From Denitrobaculum sp965225735 (lineage in GTDB: Bacteria > Pseudomonadota > Alphaproteobacteria > Kiloniellales > Kiloniellaceae), in contig CBDDBN010000030.1 in NCBI GenBank assembly GCA_965225735.1, positions 310,001 through 374,000 of the forward strand: 64,000 bases of DNA, in the 5' to 3' direction. Both the position numbers and the translations under genes were made by a program. Numbering within the stretch: position 1 is the stretch's first letter; every line of letters starts with the position of its first letter. Shown one piece after another: positions 59,134 to 64,000 of the stretch. The notes below the pieces were generated by a model that saw only the letters and a list, made by a program, of their open reading frames with translations, was not told where the DNA came from and searched no databases.

Positions 59134-61725
59134 TTACGCCGCAGCGATGAATTCGCCGTTGATGGTCAAACCAGCGCCGTCCGTGGAAACCTGCACGCTG
59201 TCACCTTCTGCGACCTTACCCGCAAGGATCATTCCGGCCAACGGATTCTGCAGCTCCCGCTGAATGACACGCTTCAGGGGCCGCGCGCCGTAGACCGGAT
59301 CGTAACCCTTGTCCGCCAGCCAGATGAGCGCCTGCTCGTCCAGATTTAGAACGATCTTGCGATCTTCCAGCATCTTCCGCAGGCGCAGCAGCTGGACATC
59401 CACGATACCACCCATCTGCGCACGGGTGAGACGGTGGAAGAGCAGGGTCTCGTCGAGGCGGTTCAGGAACTCCGGCCGGAAGGCGGCGCGCACCACCTGC
59501 ATGACCTGGTCCCGCACGACATCGCTGTCCTGTCCTTCCGGTTGGGCCGCCAGGATCTCGCCACCCAGGTTCGACGTCATGATGATCAGCGTATTCTTGA
59601 AGTCGACAGTGCGCCCATGCCCGTCGGTCAGGCGGCCGTCGTCGAGCACCTGAAGCAACACGTTGAAGACATCCGGATGCGCCTTCTCAACCTCATCGAG
59701 CAACACCACCTGATAAGGCCGGCGACGCACGCCTTCAGTCAGAGCACCGCCCTCTTCATAACCGACATAGCCCGGTGGCGCGCCGATCATGCGGGCCACG
59801 CTGTGCTTTTCCATGTATTCGGACATATCGATCCGCAGCATGGCGGTCTCATCGTCGAACAGGAACTGCGCGAGCGCCTTCGTCAGCTCCGTTTTACCCA
59901 CACCGGTCGGGCCCAGAAAGAGGAAGGATCCGATCGGCCGGTTGGGGTCCTGCAGCCCGGCCCTTGCCCGGCGCACCGCATTGGAGATGGCCGAGATGGC
60001 CTCTTCCTGACCGATGACCCGATCGCCGAGCACCTGCTCCATCCGCAGCAGTTTCTCGCGCTCGCCTTCCAGCATTTTATCGACAGGAATGCCGGTCCAA
60101 CGGGAAACCACGCCAGCAACATCGCCTTCAGTGACTTCCTCCTTCAGCATCTTACGGCCCTCGGCGCTCCGGGAATCCTGTAACTGGCGCTCGATGTCGG
60201 GAATGACGCCGTACATCAGTTCGCCGGCGCGCTGCAACTGCCCCTGACGCTGCGCGATCTCCAGTTCGCCACGAGCGTGATCCAGTTGTTCCTTAAGCTT
60301 CTGCGCGCCCGCCAGCTTGTCCTTCTCGGCTGTCCAGCGCGCGGTCAGTTCGGCCGACTGCTGTTCCAGCTCGCCGATTTCGCTCTCAAGCTTTTTCAAA
60401 CGCTCCTTGGAAGCCTCGTCGCTTTCCTTCCCCAACGCGGCCTCTTCGATCTTCAACTGGATCAGCCGCCGATCCAATTCATCGATCTCCTCGGGCTTGG
60501 AGTCCACCTCCATGCGCAACCGGCTGCCGGCTTCGTCCACCAAATCGATGGCCTTGTCCGGTAGAAAGCGGTCTGTGATGTAACGGTTGGACAGAGTCGC
60601 GGCGCCGACGATAGCGCCATCGGTGATCCGTACACCGTGATGCAGCTCGTACTTTTCTTTGAGGCCGCGCAGGATCGAGATGGTTTCTTCCACAGAGGGT
60701 TCGCTGACAACCACCGGCTGGAACCGCCGCGCCAAGGCGGCGTCCTTCTCGATGTGCTGCCGGTACTCGTCGAGGGTCGTTGCGCCGACGCAGTGCAGTT
60801 CGCCACGCGCGAGGGCCGGCTTCAGCATATTGGAGGCATCCATGGCCCCGTCCGCCTTACCAGCGCCCACGAGCGTATGGAGCTCATCGATGAATACGAC
60901 GATTTCGCCACCGGCCTCCGCGATCTCGTGAAGCACTGCCTTAAGCCGCTCCTCGAACTCACCGCGGAACTTAGCCCCGGCCACCATGGCGCCCAGGTCG
61001 AGCGACATGAGTTGCTTATCTTTGAGTGTCTCCGGCACGTCACCGTTGACGATACGTAGAGCGAGGCCTTCCACAATCGCCGTCTTGCCGACACCGGGTT
61101 CGCCGATGAGAACCGGGTTGTTCTTGGTCCGCCGCGACAGCACCTGCACAGTCCGGCGGATCTCTTCATCCCGGCCGATCACAGGATCCAGTTTCCCTTC
61201 CCGCGCGGCCGCGGTCAGGTCCTGCGCATATTTCTTCAGCGCGTCATAGCTGTCTTCAGCAGAAGCCGACTCCGCCTTGCGGCCTTTACGTAGATCATTG
61301 ATGGCCGTGTTCAGCGCCTGGGGTGTGACGCCAGAGTCTTTCAGTGCCTTACCGCTGGCGGTTTCGCCCGCCATGGCCAGTGCCAGCAACAGCCGCTCGA
61401 CCGTCACATAGCTGTCGCCGGCCTTGTCAGCCAGCTTCTGTGCCTCGTCCATCAGGCGCGCGAATTCGGGGGTCAGATAGATTTGACCGGAGCCGCTGCC
61501 CTCGACCTTTGGCATCTTTTCAATCGCGGTATCAAGCAATTCCAGGCAACGCGCCGGATCGCCACCGGCGGAAGCCAGGAGCTTCGCCGCCGTGCCTTCA
61601 CGGTCGTCCAGCAGCGTCTTTAACAGATGTTCAGGGGTCAGGCGCTGGTGATTGCTGCGCAATGCCAAGCCTTGGGCGGCCTGGACAAAACCACGCGCGC
61701 GATCGGTAAACTTATTCAGATCCAT
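59134..61725 (-). CDS. clpB: Disaggregase ClpB
   Basis: This 863-residue AAA+ chaperone begins MDLNKFTDRARGFVQAAQGL and has an N domain, first ATPase (GEPGVGKTAIVEGLALRI, with DELHTLVGAG), the long coiled-coil M domain (QSAELTARWTAEKDKLAG region), and second ATPase (GPTGVGKTELTKAL, with LLDEVEKAHPDV). With DnaK it dissolves protein aggregates. ATG 61725 is chosen because it gives the canonical N terminus and has AGGAAGG upstream. A heat-shock-type promoter lies about 150 nt upstream. Confidence 0.97.
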   Translation of the reverse strand: MDLNKFTDRARGFVQAAQGLALRSNHQRLTPEHLLKTLLDDREGTAAKLLASAGGDPARCLELLDTAIEKMPKVEGSGSGQIYLTPEFARLMDEAQKLADKAGDSYVTVERLLLALAMAGETASGKALKDSGVTPQALNTAINDLRKGRKAESASAEDSYDALKKYAQDLTAAAREGKLDPVIGRDEEIRRTVQVLSRRTKNNPVLIGEPGVGKTAIVEGLALRIVNGDVPETLKDKQLMSLDLGAMVAGAKFRGEFEERLKAVLHEIAEAGGEIVVFIDELHTLVGAGKADGAMDASNMLKPALARGELHCVGATTLDEYRQHIEKDAALARRFQPVVVSEPSVEETISILRGLKEKYELHHGVRITDGAIVGAATLSNRYITDRFLPDKAIDLVDEAGSRLRMEVDSKPEEIDELDRRLIQLKIEEAALGKESDEASKERLKKLESEIGELEQQSAELTARWTAEKDKLAGAQKLKEQLDHARGELEIAQRQGQLQRAGELMYGVIPDIERQLQDSRSAEGRKMLKEEVTEGDVAGVVSRWTGIPVDKMLEGEREKLLRMEQVLGDRVIGQEEAISAISNAVRRARAGLQDPNRPIGSFLFLGPTGVGKTELTKALAQFLFDDETAMLRIDMSEYMEKHSVARMIGAPPGYVGYEEGGALTEGVRRRPYQVVLLDEVEKAHPDVFNVLLQVLDDGRLTDGHGRTVDFKNTLIIMTSNLGGEILAAQPEGQDSDVVRDQVMQVVRAAFRPEFLNRLDETLLFHRLTRAQMGGIVDVQLLRLRKMLEDRKIVLNLDEQALIWLADKGYDPVYGARPLKRVIQRELQNPLAGMILAGKVAEGDSVQVSTDGAGLTINGEFIAAA

Positions 61726-62177
61726 ATTTCGAGCCTTCCTCGTCCGCACCCGATAACTTGGCATGCAGTCGACGATGCAAAGAGTTTATCTGACCGTGCC
61801 TTAAGTCCAGGGTCTGTAGAGTATCAGCACACGGTAACCACGACGTTGACCAAGATCACCCGTCCTCCAGGATATGGGACTGTGACATAAAAGACACAAG
61901 GGTCGATTTGCACCCTCGCCCGGCTTTTGCAGAAATCCCTGGAATCGCTCTCTTGAGCCCTCCGTGCGGGATCACCATTGGACCTTATCTCATTGAATTG
62001 ATAGCTTTCCTACTTTAGGACGCAATTTCAGCGTTCCGCTCAGAGCCTCATTCTGGGCAGAGTCTCATTCGTCGTTCGGTCACTTGGGTTCCCAGTTCCC
62101 GCCGGCAAAGGATGCCCTCAAGATATCTGATGAGGGTGCGGTACCAGTGCAAAGATAAAAGGAGGGGGCGCCAAGCA
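61726..62177. other. Intergenic region between clpB and the MOSC gene
   Basis: This 452-base divergent region holds the clpB leader and heat-shock-like promoter and the upstream region of the MOSC gene, with a good AGGAGGGGG ribosome site just before 62178. Apart from these no gene, RNA or obvious repeat was recognised. Confidence 0.6.
61872..61900 (-). promoter_or_regulatory. Sigma32-like promoter of clpB
   Basis: On the minus strand CTTG (61900-61897) is followed 18 bases later by CCCATAT (61878-61872). This matches the alphaproteobacterial RpoH pattern CTTG-N17/18-CYTAT loosely. The leader to clpB would be about 140 nt. Fits heat-shock control of ClpB. Confidence 0.55.
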
Positions 62178-62933
62178 ATGGCGATCACGATCACAGAAAT
62201 CCGCCGCTATCCGGTGAAGGGCATGTCAGGCGAAGCCCTCGAAGAGGTCAATGTCACGACCGGACAAGGCCTGCCCGATGACCGCCGCTTCGCCTTGGCC
62301 CACGGCTCGACCGCATTCGACGTGAAGGCACCTCAGTGGATGCCCAAGACCAACTTTCTGATGCTGGCGAAGAACGAGAAACTTGCACAGTTGAAAACGG
62401 CTTTTGACTCCGAAACCGGGCATCTGACCATCGAACGCGGCGGCAAACAGGTGGTGAGCGCGAAGATCACCGAGCCTTTGGGCCGGACGATCGTTGCTCA
62501 GTTCTTTGCCGGCTTTTTCGGTGATGAGGCCCGAGGAGCGCCCAAGTTGGTGGAAGCCCCAGGCCATATGTTCAGCGATGTCGCGGAAAAATGTCTCTCG
62601 ATCATCAACCTGGCCTCAGTAAAAGATCTGGAGCGAGTTGCCCGAACGGATCTCGATCCCATCCGTTTCCGCGGCAATGTGATGATCGAGGGCCTGCCGG
62701 CCTGGCAGGAATTCGACTGGGTCGGCCAGGAAATCGAGATCTCTGGCGTACGGCTAAAGGTTCTCAGCGAAATCAAGCGTTGCCCTGCGACGAGCGTAAA
62801 CCCCAGCACCGCCGAGCGGGACATTAACGTGCCACTCACGATTCAAAGAGGATTCGGCCATTTCAATATGGGAATCTATGTCGAGGTTCTAAACGACGGA
62901 AAACTCACCGTCGGCGACAAGCTCAATATCTAG
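62178..62933 (+). CDS. MOSC-domain protein
   Basis: This 251-residue protein begins MAITITEIRRYPVKGMSGEA with the MOSC beta-barrel N domain and has the C-terminal MOSC motif EIKRCPATSVNPSTAERD, in which the Cys is the expected molybdenum-cofactor ligand of mARC/YcbX-like proteins. It probably binds a molybdenum cofactor and may take part in reduction of N-hydroxylated substrates. ATG 62178 has a strong AGGAGGGGG site. It stands alone. Confidence 0.87.
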   Translation: MAITITEIRRYPVKGMSGEALEEVNVTTGQGLPDDRRFALAHGSTAFDVKAPQWMPKTNFLMLAKNEKLAQLKTAFDSETGHLTIERGGKQVVSAKITEPLGRTIVAQFFAGFFGDEARGAPKLVEAPGHMFSDVAEKCLSIINLASVKDLERVARTDLDPIRFRGNVMIEGLPAWQEFDWVGQEIEISGVRLKVLSEIKRCPATSVNPSTAERDINVPLTIQRGFGHFNMGIYVEVLNDGKLTVGDKLNI

Positions 62934-62994
62934 ACTTAGCCACCCAGTATTCACCCTTGCGCGTAGCCTTTCGGCACCACGCAAAACCCTATTG

Positions 62995-63020
62995 GTTGCC
63001 CAGCCAACTGGCTGGGCAAC
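62995..63020. terminator. Strong hairpin between MOSC and DUF4167 genes
   Basis: An 11-bp inverted repeat GTTGCCCAGCC/GGCTGGGCAAC with a 4-base loop lies between two convergent genes. There is no clean T-tract directly after it on either strand, so it is a probable, not certain, bidirectional terminator. Confidence 0.5.
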
Positions 63021-63044
63021 GCGTCAACGTAGGCGGCTAGAGCG

Positions 63045-64000
63045 TTAGACGCTGGCAGCGCTGGAACCGTCCGGCGCATCGTCGCTTTCCGACGCTGGCG
63101 CTGCTTCGACAACGACCTTCCGTGGCCGTCCGCGGCGCTTCGGCGCGGGTTCTGCTTCGGAGGCATCCGGCGCAGCATCGTTTGCGGGTGCAGCTTCCTG
63201 ATTTTCCTCAAGAGGACGCTTGCGTGGCCGGCCACGTTTCCGGGGTGCCGGCGCAGCCTCGGACTCAGAGGCTTCCTCGCCTGCAGCTGAAGACTGCGGA
63301 AGCGCCGGTTCGATCGCTGCCGGAATACTGTCCGCGAGAGACGGGCCGTTGTTATCCGCAGCGGATTCAGACGCGGCCTCGTTTACAGCGGAGTCATTCT
63401 CGCTCGAAACTTCAGCCTGCCTTGGACGGCCCCGACCCCGCATGCCGTTACGACCTCTCGGTCCACGGCGGGGCGCTTCGTCGTCTCCTGGCAGCGGAAG
63501 CTCGCTTTGCGATCCTCGCTCCAAAAAGGCAGGCGCATTGCCCGGGCCTAAGTCTGGCTGCGGCTCAAGACCGGGGACTTCAACGTCGTTGCGATGCTGA
63601 TTTCGATTTCGGCGGTCCTGATGACCAGAACGGTCGCGTCCCTGCCGGTCCCCCCGGTCAGAGCGTTCGGGCCGCCCCTGGGGGTCCCGCGCTATCTGAT
63701 TGCCTGGATTCGCCTCGGCTTCACCATTGACCTGCGGTGCCGCACTGGCAGCGTTCGCCTGGGGATTATGCGCGCGCTGAGAACCGGGCGACTCAGGGTC
63801 GGTGCTGTCATTGACGATCCGGTAATAGTGCTCGGCGTGCTGGTAATAGGCCTCAGCCGCGATCCTGTCTCCCGATGAGGTCGCATCGCGCGCCAGCCCG
63901 ACGTATTTCTCGTAGACCTGGCTCGCGTTTCCACGGATCCGTCCGTCAGGACCATTACTGTCGTAGGTCCCTGAGCGATGCTGCCCGCCACTGTGCTGTT
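63045..64000 (-). CDS. DUF4167 protein with RGRPRK repeats (N terminus cut by window edge)
   Basis: About 318 residues are visible. The N-terminal DUF4167 domain includes YDSNGPDGRIRGNASQVYEK, YVGLARDATSSGDRIAAEAY and YQHAEHYYRIV, typical of alphaproteobacteria. A long disordered tail follows with RGRGRPRQ, RKRGRPRKRP and KRRGRPRKVV, which resemble AT-hook-like minor-groove binding motifs. A nucleic-acid-associated role is plausible. The start lies beyond the right edge. Confidence 0.85.
   Translation of the reverse strand, partial: QHSGGQHRSGTYDSNGPDGRIRGNASQVYEKYVGLARDATSSGDRIAAEAYYQHAEHYYRIVNDSTDPESPGSQRAHNPQANAASAAPQVNGEAEANPGNQIARDPQGRPERSDRGDRQGRDRSGHQDRRNRNQHRNDVEVPGLEPQPDLGPGNAPAFLERGSQSELPLPGDDEAPRRGPRGRNGMRGRGRPRQAEVSSENDSAVNEAASESAADNNGPSLADSIPAAIEPALPQSSAAGEEASESEAAPAPRKRGRPRKRPLEENQEAAPANDAAPDASEAEPAPKRRGRPRKVVVEAAPASESDDAPDGSSAASV

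Overview
The window looks like a chromosomal segment of a Gram-negative alphaproteobacterium, most plausibly of the Rhodospirillales type. The evidence is a 16S-Ile-Ala-23S-5S-fMet rRNA operon with alphaproteobacterial 16S sequence, a PccR/ScfR-type regulator beside propionyl-CoA carboxylase, a DUF4167 protein, and moderately high GC. No plasmid or phage backbone genes are seen.

Left part (1-13.4 kb). A leftward operon bioY-pccB-pccA-mcm-prpE (prpE cut by the window edge) covers propionate activation, carboxylation to methylmalonyl-CoA, conversion to succinyl-CoA, and biotin uptake for the carboxylase. A divergent ScfR/PccR-family regulator shares a short promoter region containing a TTGCRAA-type double site. 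Next come a SprT-like protein that has lost its HExxH motif, an AT-rich gene-poor stretch, and a two-component module of two histidine kinases and a single-domain response regulator.

Centre (13.4-40.1 kb). This is the most notable region: a complete extracellular contractile injection system (eCIS) locus of 21 leftward genes, mostly joined by 4-nt ATGA overlaps and probably transcribed from one promoter near 40.05 kb. It encodes sheath, tube, tube-cap protein (DUF4255), AAA+ ATPase, T4-type baseplate protein, CIS_tube and LysM proteins, gpD/gpV hub-spike proteins, a PAAR-like tip, a gp25 protein, two J-like baseplate proteins, a gpI-like protein and two large beta-helix proteins. In its middle lie two DUF4157 (eCIS_core) proteins that share an N-terminal half but have unrelated C-terminal halves. 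Each C-terminal half carries a second HExxH metalloprotease motif, and a 91-residue orphan protein lies between them. These are the best candidates for cargo or effectors.

Right part (40.2-64 kb). A five-gene acyl-CoA operon (CoA-transferase, enoyl-CoA hydratase, Dabb protein, acyl-CoA dehydrogenase, SDR) is divergent from a TetR regulator, with palindromes at the promoters, and is followed by a RidA protein. Then comes the rRNA operon (leftward) with a near-consensus P1 promoter and boxA, ended by a terminator after tRNA-fMet. Last are an enolase-superfamily enzyme and cell-envelope genes: an M23 peptidase, a secreted His/Asp-rich protein, and a PBP1A-type synthase with a C-terminal SNase-like domain. 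clpB (with a sigma32-like promoter), a MOSC protein and a DUF4167 protein with repeated RGRPRK motifs (cut by the right edge) complete the window.

All assignments come from reading the sequence. No database search was run, so family names rest on recognised motifs and architecture.
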